From: Pseudomonadota bacterium
Lineage (GTDB): Bacteria; Pseudomonadota; Alphaproteobacteria; Sphingomonadales; Sphingomonadaceae
Reading direction: 5' to 3'
Length of the DNA: 64,000 nucleotides
NCBI GenBank assembly: GCA_029779535.1
Contig: JAKPAG010000075.1
Span: 35,575-99,574 of the forward strand
Shown here: one piece after another, positions 9,243 through 17,870 of the stretch
How positions within the stretch are numbered: the stretch's first letter is position 1
Layout: every line of letters begins with the position of its first letter
The notes under the pieces: model-generated
The model's input: only the letters and a program-made list of their open reading frames with translations
Databases searched by the model: none
What the model was told of the DNA's origin: nothing
Made by a program: the position numbers and the translations under genes

Positions 9243-10634
9243 ATGACCTCGTCGACCATTGTCCGCAGCAAGTTCCTGCCTCTCGGCATTGCCGGGGCGA
9301 TTGCCGCACTGGCCATTGCCGGCGCCGGGATGAGCCAGACTGCCACGGCCAAGCCCAGCCCGGACAAGACCGCCCAGGCCGCGCAGACCGCGCTGGCCAA
9401 GGGCCAGGTCGACAAGGCGATCCAGCTGGCCGAAACCCTGGTGGCCGGCAGCCCGCGCGAACCGGCCTACCGGGCGCTGCTGGGCCATGCCTATCTCAAG
9501 GCCGGGCGGTTCGAATCGGCCGTGACCACCTTCAACGACGCGATGAAGCTGGGCGACAACTCTTCGCGCACCGCGCTGGGGCTGGCGCTGTCGAACATCG
9601 CGGCGGGCAAGTCGCGCGACGCGGTGGCGATCCTGGATGACTGGCGCGATGCGATCCCGGCCGCCGACCTCGGCCTGGCCCTGGCGCTGTCGGGCGAAAC
9701 CAGCCGCGGCGTGGCGATCCTGGCGGATGCCCTGCGCGCCGGCGACGCCAGCGCCAAGGTCCGCCAGAACCTGGCCTATGCCTATGCGCTCGACGGGCGC
9801 TGGCGCGATGCGCGGGTCATGGCCGCGATGGACGTGCCGGCCGATCAGCTTGACGCGCGCCTGGGCAGCTGGGCCGAACGCGCCAAACCCGAAGATGCGC
9901 GCCTGCGCATTGCCGGCCTGATCAACGCGCCCATGCGCGCCGATCCGGGCCAGCCGACCGCGCTGGCGCTGGCCGACAATCCCCCGGCCGAGCAGCTGGC
10001 CGCCGAACAGAGCGGCGCCGTGCTGGCGGCCAAGGCTCCGGCCCCGGCCGCCCCGGTCGAACTGCCCGCCGCCGCGCCCGAACCGGCCGCGAACCTGGCG
10101 CAGTATGCCCCGGTCGGCGCTCCGGTTGCGGCGCCCGCTCCGGCCCCGGCCGAACGCAGCTTCTCCGCCACCTTTGCCGAAGCCGCTCCTGCCCCCGCTG
10201 CCGTGCCCGAAGTGCGCCCGGCAATGGCCTACAAGGTTCCGGCCAAGGCCGCGCCGCAGCGCCAACCGGTGCACGCGGTGGCCGTTGCCCCGGTTACCGG
10301 TGGCAATCACGCGGTCCAGCTGGGCAGCTTCTCCAGCCCGCAGGGCGCGCGCCGCGCCTGGGGGATCTATGCCGCCAAGAACCCGGAACTGCGCCGTTTC
10401 AAGATGGTGATCACTCCGGCCAAGGTGCGCGGCCGCAACTTCTGGCGCGTCGCCGCCGCCGGCTTCGACAGCCGTTCGGCCACGGGCCTGTGCGGCACGG
10501 TCAAGGCGCGCGGCGGGGTCTGCTTTGCCTATTCGACCGTGCGCCCGGCGCCGCTGGCCCGTCCGGCCACTGCCCCGGTGATGGCCCGCGCCAAGGCCGC
10601 TCCGGCCGGTCCGGGCCTGGCCCGGCGCCGCTAG
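9243..10634 (+). CDS. TPR-repeat protein with C-terminal SPOR domain
   Basis: The start is set at the ATG with GGGAGA 8 nt upstream (463 aa), not the ATG 24 nt earlier. Residues 1–35 form a signal or anchor (FLPLGIAGAIAALAIAGAG). TPR-like helices follow (AQTALAKGQVDKAIQLAETL, PREPAYRALLGHAYLKAGRF). A long Ala/Pro linker from about residue 245 to 350 leads to a SPOR domain (NHAVQLGSFSSPQGARRAW, ending GLCGTVKARGGVCFAYS). It is the last gene of the parA unit and is closed by a strong terminator. Combined with the ParA ATPase, this suggests a division- or pole-linked function; that is inference. Confidence 0.83.
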   Translation: MTSSTIVRSKFLPLGIAGAIAALAIAGAGMSQTATAKPSPDKTAQAAQTALAKGQVDKAIQLAETLVAGSPREPAYRALLGHAYLKAGRFESAVTTFNDAMKLGDNSSRTALGLALSNIAAGKSRDAVAILDDWRDAIPAADLGLALALSGETSRGVAILADALRAGDASAKVRQNLAYAYALDGRWRDARVMAAMDVPADQLDARLGSWAERAKPEDARLRIAGLINAPMRADPGQPTALALADNPPAEQLAAEQSGAVLAAKAPAPAAPVELPAAAPEPAANLAQYAPVGAPVAAPAPAPAERSFSATFAEAAPAPAAVPEVRPAMAYKVPAKAAPQRQPVHAVAVAPVTGGNHAVQLGSFSSPQGARRAWGIYAAKNPELRRFKMVITPAKVRGRNFWRVAAAGFDSRSATGLCGTVKARGGVCFAYSTVRPAPLARPATAPVMARAKAAPAGPGLARRR

Positions 10635-10663
10635 GCGCCAGTCCTTTTGCCGACAACAGCGAG

Positions 10664-10691
10664 CGGGCCCGCCACTTGGCGGGCCCGTTTT
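10664..10691 (+). terminator. Rho-independent terminator after the parA operon
   Basis: A perfect 10-bp stem (CGGGCCCGCC / GGCGGGCCCG) with the 4-nt loop ACTT is followed at once by TTTT. It lies 30 bp after the SPOR gene stop. Confidence 0.9.
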
Positions 10692-10844
10692 CGCATGGGT
10701 GAAGCGCGCGTGGGCAAGACTCTTCGCCACCGCAGCCAGATCCCGGGTCAGAGCGCATCGGGATCGTGAACGCGAAAGAGCCGGGGCGCCTGGTAGCGGC
10801 CCCGGCCCTTGCAGGATCATCGCGCCGCCGCAGCGGCACGCGGA

Positions 10845-11843
10845 TCAGAACATCCGGGTCAGCACATAGAACACCGCGCCCACAGCGGCGCTGGCCGGGA
10901 TGGTGATGAACCACGCGGTCACCACCCGCCCCGCCACGCCCCAGCGCACCGCGCTGGCCTTGCGCGCGGCGCCGGTGCCGATCACGCTGCCAGTGATGGC
11001 ATGGGTGGTGGACACCGGAATGCCCATGATGCTGGCGCTGAACACCACGACCGAACCCGCCGTACTGGCGCAGAAGCCGGTATGGTGGTTCAGCTTGGTG
11101 ATCTTGGTCCCCATCGTCTTGATGATCTTCCACCCGCCCGACAGCGTGCCGAGCGAAATCGCCAGGTAGCAGGCAATCACCACCCAGGTCGGGATGTGGT
11201 ATTCGCCGCCCAGGTTGCCGGTGGAATAGAGCAGGACCGTGATGATCCCCATGGTCTTCTGCGCGTCGTTGCCGCCGTGGCTGATCGAATAGGCCGCCGA
11301 GGAAACCACGTGGAGCGACTTGAACACCCCTTCGGCGCGGCGCGGCTGGAACCCCTTGAACAGCCAGCTGGTGATCAACACCATCAGCATGGCCAGGGCA
11401 AAGCCGATCATCGGCGACAGGAAGATCGCGAAGATCGTCTCCAGTGTCTTCTTGCTTTCGACCGCGTCGAAGCCGCCGTGGGCGATCCCCGCCCCCAGCA
11501 GCCCGCCCAGCAGCGCGTGGCTTGAGCTGGAGGGAATGCCCTTGAGCCAGGTCACCACGTTCCAGAACATCGCCCCGATCAGCGCGCCGAACACGACGCC
11601 GGGGGTGACCATGTCCTTGTTGATGATGCCCTTGCCGATCGTATCGGCGACGTGCAGCGGCACCAGCCAATAGGCGGCAAAGTTGCCGAAGGCGGCGAAG
11701 ACCACCGCCCAGACCGGCGAAAGCAGCCGGGTGGACACCACCGTGGCGATCGAATTGGCCGCATCATGCAGGCCGTTGAGGAAATCAAAGGCCAGCGCGA
11801 TGATGATCAGGCCGACCAGCAATGGAAAGGCAAGCTCGTGCAT
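10845..11843 (-). CDS. Inorganic phosphate transporter, Pit family
   Basis: This 332-residue membrane protein has the two Pit signature blocks: FLNGLHDAANSIATVVSTRL near the N-terminus and STTHAITGSVIGTGAARK in the second half. Around ten hydrophobic segments are visible. Pit proteins move metal–phosphate complexes using the proton gradient and have lower affinity than PstSCAB. The gene lies 27 bp downstream of the DUF47 gene on the same strand. The PHO box upstream of the pair suggests it is induced by phosphate limitation, although many Pit systems are constitutive. Confidence 0.95.
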   Translation of the reverse strand: MHELAFPLLVGLIIIALAFDFLNGLHDAANSIATVVSTRLLSPVWAVVFAAFGNFAAYWLVPLHVADTIGKGIINKDMVTPGVVFGALIGAMFWNVVTWLKGIPSSSSHALLGGLLGAGIAHGGFDAVESKKTLETIFAIFLSPMIGFALAMLMVLITSWLFKGFQPRRAEGVFKSLHVVSSAAYSISHGGNDAQKTMGIITVLLYSTGNLGGEYHIPTWVVIACYLAISLGTLSGGWKIIKTMGTKITKLNHHTGFCASTAGSVVVFSASIMGIPVSTTHAITGSVIGTGAARKASAVRWGVAGRVVTAWFITIPASAAVGAVFYVLTRMF

Positions 11844-11870
11844 TGCCGTTCTCCTGTAATGTGGGCGGCC

Positions 11871-12518
11871 TCAGCCGTGGTCGATGACCAGGCTGTCGAT
11901 TTCGTTCGCGACGTCTTCAAAGGCGTCGGCGATGCGTTCGAGGTTCTTGTAGATCTCGCGCGCGACCATGAAGGCCAGCGGATCGGGATTGACCTTTTGC
12001 GCCTGGAAGGCGTTGCGCATCCCGGTATCGTGCAGCACGTCGACTTCGCCTTCAAGCTTGACCAGCTTGGTGGTCAGCGCGTGGAGGCGGCGGCCGTTGC
12101 GTTCGACGTCGCGCAGCAGCGGCATGGCTTCGGCGATCAGGCGGGCGGCATCCTGCACCAGCACGCCGATCTGCTTCATCTGCGGGTCGAACGTGGTCAC
12201 TTCCAGCAGCTCGATGGCTGAGGCGGAGCGGTTCATTTCGTCGATGGTATCGTCCATCGAACCGATCAGCGCGGTGATCGCGCCGCGATCGAACGGGGTC
12301 AGGAAGGTCTGGCGCACTTCGTGCAGCGTTTCGCGGATCACTTCGTCCGCATCATGCTCGCGGTCGCGGATCGTGCGCAGGTGGGCGGTGCGTTCGCCCT
12401 GCCCGGCGGTCAGCTGCGCCAGTGCATCGGCCGCGCCGTTCAGCGCGGTGGCGTGGCGTTCGAACAGCACGAAGAAATCGCCCGAATGCGGCAGCAGCCG
12501 CTGGAACCAACCGAACAT
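11871..12518 (-). CDS. DUF47 (PhoU-like) phosphate transport accessory protein
   Basis: This is a 215-residue all-helical protein beginning MFGWFQRLLPHSGDFFVLFE. It has the DUF47/PhoU-like metal-binding pattern, including REHDADEVIRETLHEVRQTF, TPFDRGAITALIGSMDDTID and EVDVLHDTGMRNAF. DUF47 genes usually sit beside pit genes and tune transporter activity. Its start is 34 bp downstream of a PHO box on the same strand. It is the first gene of the two-gene operon. Confidence 0.93.
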   Translation of the reverse strand: MFGWFQRLLPHSGDFFVLFERHATALNGAADALAQLTAGQGERTAHLRTIRDREHDADEVIRETLHEVRQTFLTPFDRGAITALIGSMDDTIDEMNRSASAIELLEVTTFDPQMKQIGVLVQDAARLIAEAMPLLRDVERNGRRLHALTTKLVKLEGEVDVLHDTGMRNAFQAQKVNPDPLAFMVAREIYKNLERIADAFEDVANEIDSLVIDHG

Positions 12519-12551
12519 TGTACTTCCCCCTCAGGAATCCGTGACCCGCCT

Positions 12552-12569
12552 ATGACAGCAGTGTGACAG
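12552..12569 (-). promoter_or_regulatory. PHO box (PhoB binding site) upstream of the DUF47–pit operon
   Basis: On the minus strand the sequence reads CTGTCAC-ACTG-CTGTCAT: two copies of the 7-bp PhoB half-site separated by 4 bp, 34 bp from the DUF47 start. This matches the known PHO box layout (CTGTCAT repeats every 11 bp) except for one base in the first repeat. Confidence 0.8.
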
Positions 12570-12693
12570 ATTCGACAGGGGGAACTTGCTTGCGCCCGCA
12601 GCCTGTCCACAGGACTGCCCGCAGCATTGTCTATCGGCAGGCGCAGGCCGCACCGCGCTTGCCGCTTGACGCTGGCTGCCCTACCGCCGCGGA

Positions 12694-14088
12694 ATGCGTC
12701 ATTCTGCCCTGCTGCTCGCCCTGGTCGCCCTGCCCAGCCCCGTACTGGCCCAGCCCCTGACCGGAGACGAGGCCGCCGCGATCGACCGCGCGGTTACCCA
12801 GGCGCTGGCCCGCACCGGGGTGCCATCGGCCCAGGTCGCGGTGGTGCGCGGCGGCGAACTGGTGCTCGACAAGGCCTGGGGCAAGGCTTCCGAGGCGATT
12901 CCCCAGGCCCGCGCCGACCTGCCCTACCAGATCGCGTCCAATTCCAAGCAGTTCCTGGCCGCCCTGCTGCTGATGCTGGAAAACGACGGCAAACTGCGCC
13001 TGGATGACAAGGTCGCCCGGTGGCTGCCGGAAGTGTCCGGCGCGGACCGCATCACGCTGCGCATGCTGCTGGCCCACACCTCGGGCCTGCAGGACTATTG
13101 GCCGCAGGACTACAGCTTTGCCGACATGGCGCAGCCGGTGTCGCCGCAGGACATCGTCCGGCGCTGGGCGATGAAGCCGCTGGACTATGAACCGGGCACG
13201 CGGCGGCAGTATTCCAACACCGGCTATGTCGTGGCCGGGCTGATCGCGGAGCAGGCCGGCGGCAAGCCGCTGATGCAGCAACTGCGCGAACGGATCTTCG
13301 ATCCCTTGGGGATCCGCCCGCACGCGATGGACGATACCAACGGTCCCGGCTTTCCCCAGGGCTACCACCGCAACGCACTGGGGCCGGTGCGCGCCGCCAT
13401 CCCGCCGGCGCGGGGCTGGCTGTGGGCGGCGGGCGAACTGTCGATGACCGCCGCCGAACTGGCCGCCTGGAACCAGGCCCGGATCGAGCGCCGCCTGCTC
13501 CCGCGCGAGGACTGGGAGGAAATGGAACGCCCGGTGCGGCTCGCCGATGGCACGGCCAGCGGCTATGGCCTGGGGGTGGCCACCCACCTGGTCGGCGGGC
13601 GCCGCGTGGTCGATCACGGCGGCGAATCGGTTGGCTTCCTGTCGCAGAATTCGGTGTGGATCGACGACGGCGTGGCCGTGGTCGTGCTGACCAATGCCGA
13701 TTTCGCCGACGTGCAGGACGAATTGACCCAGCGCATCGCCGAAGTGGTGCTGCCGCGCTCGCCCGCGACGGAAGCGAACGAGGCGCTGCGCACCACCGAT
13801 GCCCGTGCCACGCTGCGCGCGCTGATCGCCGGGCGGTTCGATGCCGAACGCTTCACCCCCAACGCGCGCTATTACTTCAATGCGCAGACCCGGGGCGACT
13901 ATGCCGCCAGCCTGAAAGCGCTTGGCCCGCTGACCGCAATCGCCCCCACCCGCCCGCCGCGCCTGCGCGGAGGCTTCGTCAACCGCGTGTTCGCGCTGCA
14001 GTTCGGGCAGAAGAAACTGTTGCTCAGCACCTATGCCGAACCGGGCGAACAGGGCCGCTGGGAACAGTTCATCGTGATGCCGGATTAA
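12694..14088 (+). CDS. Serine hydrolase, beta-lactamase class C / PBP-like
   Basis: This 464-residue protein starts with a signal peptide (MRHSALLLALVALPSPVLAQ). The penicilloyl-serine-transferase fold is marked by the nucleophile motif SNSK near residue 89, the YSN motif in RRQYSNTGYVVAGLIAEQ near residue 172, and HGG in VVDHGGESVGFLSQ, which takes the place of the KTG motif. These enzymes include esterases, D-aminopeptidases and beta-lactamases. The HGG variant and the extra C-terminal domain (about residues 360–464) are more typical of esterase/peptidase members than of true AmpC. The substrate is unknown. It diverges from the phosphate operon. Confidence 0.87.
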   Translation: MRHSALLLALVALPSPVLAQPLTGDEAAAIDRAVTQALARTGVPSAQVAVVRGGELVLDKAWGKASEAIPQARADLPYQIASNSKQFLAALLLMLENDGKLRLDDKVARWLPEVSGADRITLRMLLAHTSGLQDYWPQDYSFADMAQPVSPQDIVRRWAMKPLDYEPGTRRQYSNTGYVVAGLIAEQAGGKPLMQQLRERIFDPLGIRPHAMDDTNGPGFPQGYHRNALGPVRAAIPPARGWLWAAGELSMTAAELAAWNQARIERRLLPREDWEEMERPVRLADGTASGYGLGVATHLVGGRRVVDHGGESVGFLSQNSVWIDDGVAVVVLTNADFADVQDELTQRIAEVVLPRSPATEANEALRTTDARATLRALIAGRFDAERFTPNARYYFNAQTRGDYAASLKALGPLTAIAPTRPPRLRGGFVNRVFALQFGQKKLLLSTYAEPGEQGRWEQFIVMPD

Positions 14089-14158
14089 GGGGAATTTTCA
14101 CCGGCTGGCATTGCAGGCTGATCGCGGAGGCGATCGGCGCACCGGGCAGGAACCCAAC

Positions 14159-14623
14159 CTATTCCAGGGGCACGCCAGGCAACTGCTTGGCAGTGCGGAT
14201 CGTCAGGCTGGTCTTGACGCTGGCGACGTTCGGGGCCGGGGTCAGCTTGCTGGTCAGGAATTCCTGGAAGCTTTGCAGGTCCTTGCTGACGATCTTGAGG
14301 ATGAAGTCGATCTCGCCGTTCAGCATGTGGCATTCGCGCACTTCGGGCAGGTCGCGCATCGCTTCCTCGAACTGCCGCAGCGAATCCTCGGCCTGGCTTT
14401 TCAGGCTGACCATCGCGAAAACCGTGATCGCGAAGCCCAGCTTCGACGCGTCGAGATCGGCGTGATAGCCGCGGATCACGCCCGATTCCTCAAGCGCGCG
14501 GACCCGGCGCAGGCACGGAGGCGCAGTCAGTCCGACGCGGTTGGCCAATTCGACATTGGTCACCCGCCCCTCGTCCTGCAGCTCGGCGAGCAAGCGCCGG
14601 TCGATGGAATCGAGATTTGCCAT
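14159..14623 (-). CDS. Lrp/AsnC family transcriptional regulator
   Basis: This 154-residue regulator begins MANLDSIDRRLLAELQDEGR, the standard Lrp start; I placed the start there because AGGTGGG lies just upstream. The N-terminal helix-turn-helix is TNVELANRVGLTAPPCLRRV. The C-terminal RAM (ligand-binding) domain includes VRECHMLNGEIDFILKIVSK. Such proteins form octamers that sense amino acids. It is divergently transcribed from the histidine kinase, and the roughly 220-bp spacer is AT-richer than its surroundings, with ATTG/CAAT-type half-sites that could be its own operator. The target genes are unknown. Confidence 0.93.
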   Translation of the reverse strand: MANLDSIDRRLLAELQDEGRVTNVELANRVGLTAPPCLRRVRALEESGVIRGYHADLDASKLGFAITVFAMVSLKSQAEDSLRQFEEAMRDLPEVRECHMLNGEIDFILKIVSKDLQSFQEFLTSKLTPAPNVASVKTSLTIRTAKQLPGVPLE

Positions 14624-14844
14624 TTGCCCACCTTTTTGCATCGGATTGCGCAGCACAATGCCCGGACGGGGCAATATTCACAGCAATCTATGCCGCAAGC
14701 CGATAATTTTATTGTTTCATATCGCAATTGTCCCGCTTTGCAACGCATCAATCGCGCGCGCTTTCCCAATCCTCAATGTCTGGTATGCCGCACTGCCCCC
14801 GCGCATCTGGCGCAAGGGGGACAACCTTGACGAGTGGAGCCGCG

Positions 14845-16578
14845 ATGCTGTTTGACGACCGCCTGGCCACCGTGCTGCGCCTGCGCGCTGACGGAGAGGT
14901 CGGCGCGCGCGCGCAGTATCGCCAGCTTGTCGACCTGCTCGGCACTCTGCCCGCCGATGCACAAGGGCCGCAGCTCAATGCAGCCTATGCCCGCCTGGCC
15001 GAGTTGTCGCGCCAGTTGCCCGGCGCGGAGCGCGCGGCGATTCTGAACGATCCGGGACTGCGGCTGCATTCGCCCCGCCTGCTGGCCGTGCTGGCCGGCG
15101 GCGAAAGCCAGGTCACCGCCAGCGCCCTCGCCCGCGCCCGGTTGAGCGAGGAGCAGTGGATTGACCTGATCCCCGCCCTGCCCCCCACGGCCCGTGCCGA
15201 AATGCACCGCCGCCAGGACCTTGGTCCCCGCCCGCGCGATCTGCTCGCCCGGCTTGGCATCCGCGAACGCGGCCTGCCCGCGGCCGCGGAGACCGCTGCT
15301 CAGCCAGCACCCCTGCCCGCCGAACCCATCGCACAGCCCGCAGCCGCGGCTGACCCCGCCCCGCTGCCCGAGGCAAAGGCAGAGGTGCTGCCGCCCCCGC
15401 CCGCCCGTGGCGAGGACAGCATCGGCGCGCTGGTCAAGCGGATCGAGGCCTATCGCCGCGCACGCGAGATCGTCGAAGTCGGCCCGGCCGGGGATTCCCC
15501 GCGCCTGCCGCTGGGCGAGGACCACGTGCTGCACGTGCCGAGCGAGCTGCGCGCGTTCGATTTCGCCACCGACGCCGCCGGACGGATCGTCTGGGCCGAT
15601 CCCGGCGTGGCGCCGATGACGGTCGGACTGGCACTCGATCACGGTGCTGCCGCCCCTCTGCGCGAGGCGCTGGGCCGCCGCCAGCCGCTGCGCGCGATCA
15701 TGGTCCAGCTGGACGGCGCCCGTGCAATCTCCGGGACCTGGCGGATCGACGCCGCCCCGGCGTTCGATCCGCTGACCGGGCGCTTCACCGGCTATCGCGG
15801 GCGCATGCGCCGCCCGGCACCCGATGCCGCGCAAGGCCCCGCCAATCCGCCGGTGCGCGACAGCGAGGCCGACCGCCTGCGCCAGATGCTGCACGAATTG
15901 CGCACCCCGGTTAACGCGATCCAGGGCTTTGCCGAAGTGATCCAGCAGCAGCTGTTCGGCCCGACCCCGCATGAATACCGCGCACTGGCGGCCAATATCG
16001 CGGGGGATGCCGCGCGGATGCTGGCTGCGTTCGAGGAGCTGGAACGGCTGGCCAAGCTGGACAGCGGCGCGCTGGCCCCGGAAGCCGGCGAAGCCGATTT
16101 TTCCGCATCGGTCGACGCAACCGTTGCCCAGCTGGCCGCCCACACCCGTTCGCGCGGCAGCGGCTTTGCCGCGCGGATCGAGGATGGGGCGATGCCCGTC
16201 GCGCTGGAACGGATCGAGGTTGAACGCATGGTCTGGCGCCTGCTGGCGACCCTGGCCGGCACCGCCGCACCTGGCGAAATGCTCAAGCTGCGACTGCGCC
16301 GCAAGGGCGCGGGCCTGCGGCTCAGCGTGCAATTGCCCGCCGCGCTGGCCCGGATGGACGATGCCGCGCTGTTCGCCGCCGCTGCCGGGGCCGTGCCCCA
16401 GGTGATCGCGGCGGGCGTGTTCGGCATCGGCTTTGCCCTGCGGCTGGTCAGGGCCGAAGCCCGCGCCGCCGGCGGCAGCCTTGAGCGGCGCGACGACCGC
16501 CTGCGACTGGAACTGCCGGGGTTGACCCCGGACGCTTCGGATCATAGCGATAGGGACGGCCGCGACGCTGCCGGTTAA
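14845..16578 (+). CDS. Sensor histidine kinase-like protein with degenerate ATP-binding domain
   Basis: The start is the ATG with GTGGAG 7 nt upstream (577 aa, MLFDDRLATVLRLRADGE). Residues 1–200 are helical and Ala/Pro-rich with no clear membrane segment. Residues 240–320 look PAS-like. The dimerisation/phospho-acceptor domain has HELRTPVNAIQGFAEVIQQQ, with His near residue 350. The ATP-binding domain is unusual: where the N-box should carry Asn residues it reads ERMVWRLLATLAG, and only a weak G-box-like GIGFALRLVRAEARAAGGS remains. It may therefore be a phosphatase, a pseudokinase or a partner of another kinase. It is followed 23 bp later by the polysaccharide deacetylase gene. Confidence 0.78.
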   Translation: MLFDDRLATVLRLRADGEVGARAQYRQLVDLLGTLPADAQGPQLNAAYARLAELSRQLPGAERAAILNDPGLRLHSPRLLAVLAGGESQVTASALARARLSEEQWIDLIPALPPTARAEMHRRQDLGPRPRDLLARLGIRERGLPAAAETAAQPAPLPAEPIAQPAAAADPAPLPEAKAEVLPPPPARGEDSIGALVKRIEAYRRAREIVEVGPAGDSPRLPLGEDHVLHVPSELRAFDFATDAAGRIVWADPGVAPMTVGLALDHGAAAPLREALGRRQPLRAIMVQLDGARAISGTWRIDAAPAFDPLTGRFTGYRGRMRRPAPDAAQGPANPPVRDSEADRLRQMLHELRTPVNAIQGFAEVIQQQLFGPTPHEYRALAANIAGDAARMLAAFEELERLAKLDSGALAPEAGEADFSASVDATVAQLAAHTRSRGSGFAARIEDGAMPVALERIEVERMVWRLLATLAGTAAPGEMLKLRLRRKGAGLRLSVQLPAALARMDDAALFAAAAGAVPQVIAAGVFGIGFALRLVRAEARAAGGSLERRDDRLRLELPGLTPDASDHSDRDGRDAAG

Positions 16579-16601
16579 CAACGGACAGGGGACTTCAAAA
16601 C

Positions 16602-17606
16602 GTGGCGCAAACCCGGATCACGGACTTGCCCACCAATGCCGAGCCGGTGCGGTTCGCCCCAGGTTTTGGGCAGCGCTTCATCCTGACCGTCGATACCGAG
16701 GAAGAATTCGACTGGACCCGTCCGATCCAGCGCGAAGGCTATACCCTGCATTCGATCGCCCGGCTGGCCCGGTTCCAGGAATTCTGCGAAGGTCAGGGCG
16801 TCTGCCCGATCTACCTGGTGGACTATCCAATCGCCTCCTCGCCCATGGCGGGCGAATTACTGCGCGGCGCGATTGCCGCCGGGCGGGCGGAAGTGGGGGT
16901 GCAATTGCATCCCTGGGTCAACCCCCCGTTCGACGAAGAGGTGGTTGAGCACAACACCTTTGCCGGCAACCTGCCGCCCGCGCTCGAACGCGAAAAGTTC
17001 ATGCGCCTGCGCGATGCGATCAAGGCCAATTTCGGCACCGATCCGCTAATCTACCGCGCGGGGCGGTATGGCGTGGGACCGAACACCGCCGGGATCCTGG
17101 CCGAAGGCGGGATCGCGATCGACACATCGGTGCGCGCGCGGTTCGATTACAGCGCCGGGGGCGGCCCCAATTTCCGTGAATTTCCGGTCACCCCCTATTG
17201 GCTGGACCGCCAGGCCGGGCTGATGGAACTGCCGCTGACCTCGGTCTATTGGGGCCTGCTGCGCCAGCTTGGCCCGTGGCTTTACCCCAAGATGTGGCGG
17301 GTGCCGCGCCTGCGCGGCGCGCTGGCGCGGATCGGGATGCTCGAACGCATCCCGCTAACCCCGGAAGGGGTGACTCTGGACGAAGCGATCCGCGGCATCG
17401 ACATCGCGCTGGATGAACGGCTTCCGGTGCTGGTGTTCTCGTTCCACAGCCCCTCGCTCGCCCCCGGCTTCACCCCCTATGTCCGCAGCGAAGACGATCT
17501 TGACGCCCTGTATGACTGGTGGCGGGGCGCCTTCGCCTACCTTGCCCAGCGGGGCGTGCGCCCAGCCAGCGTGGCCGAACTGATGGCCGCCGTGGAGCTT
17601 GCCTAA
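16602..17606 (+). CDS. WalW-like polysaccharide deacetylase family protein
   Basis: This 334-residue protein starts with GTG 23 bp after the kinase gene. The NodB-type fold is indicated by FILTVDTEEEFDW near residue 24 (metal-binding Asp) and by VGVQLHPWVNPPFDEE (candidate metal-binding His). The later blocks IYRAGRYGVGPNTAGIL and PVLVFSFHSPSLAPGFTPYV match WalW-type members found with cell-surface polysaccharide genes. No signal peptide is visible, so a cytoplasmic substrate such as a lipid-linked or nucleotide sugar is possible. It may be co-transcribed with the kinase. It is 18 kb from the EPS locus, so a shared pathway is only a guess. Confidence 0.75.
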   Translation: MAQTRITDLPTNAEPVRFAPGFGQRFILTVDTEEEFDWTRPIQREGYTLHSIARLARFQEFCEGQGVCPIYLVDYPIASSPMAGELLRGAIAAGRAEVGVQLHPWVNPPFDEEVVEHNTFAGNLPPALEREKFMRLRDAIKANFGTDPLIYRAGRYGVGPNTAGILAEGGIAIDTSVRARFDYSAGGGPNFREFPVTPYWLDRQAGLMELPLTSVYWGLLRQLGPWLYPKMWRVPRLRGALARIGMLERIPLTPEGVTLDEAIRGIDIALDERLPVLVFSFHSPSLAPGFTPYVRSEDDLDALYDWWRGAFAYLAQRGVRPASVAELMAAVELA

Positions 17607-17660
17607 GCGCCCCGGGCAAGCTAGGGCCGCCACTGTCCGGCAAGGGCATTGGCTGGGAAC

Positions 17661-17736
17661 GGGCCTGTAGCTCAGCGGTTAGAGCTGGCCGCTCATAACG
17701 GCTAGGTCGCGGGTTCGAATCCTGCCGGGCCCACCA
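17661..17736 (+). tRNA. tRNA-Ile2(CAT), or less likely elongator tRNA-Met
   Basis: A 76-nt cloverleaf with encoded CCA. The acceptor is GGGCCTG/CGGGCCC with one G–T pair. The anticodon stem GGCCG/CGGCT encloses the loop CTCATAA, so the anticodon is CAT. The D arm (TAGCTCAGCGGTTAGAGC) and the variable region GGTC resemble E. coli tRNA-Ile2, whose C34 is changed to lysidine by TilS. The identity against tRNA-Met rests on my memory of this pattern. Confidence 0.93.
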
Positions 17737-17778
17737 GCAACCAGCCCTTCGGGGCCTGGCCGCGACGGGAACCAGGGT

Positions 17779-17855
<77 letters not shown>

Positions 17856-17870
17856 CGTTCATGCCAGTTT

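Noticed and set aside
10781..10805. Terminator for the pit gene (CCGGGGC/GCCCCGG hairpin)
   Set aside because: In the minus direction the stem is followed by CTCTTTCG, not a T-run, so it is too weak to call.
8478..10820. Very long open frame (780 codons) on the minus strand opposite parA and the SPOR genes
   Set aside because: It is a high-GC shadow: composition is Arg/Gly-rich without domains, and it covers three well-supported plus-strand genes and their terminator.
12694..14088. Dedicated AmpC beta-lactamase (resistance gene)
   Set aside because: The KTG motif is replaced by HGG and an additional C-terminal domain is present, which fits esterase/peptidase members better.
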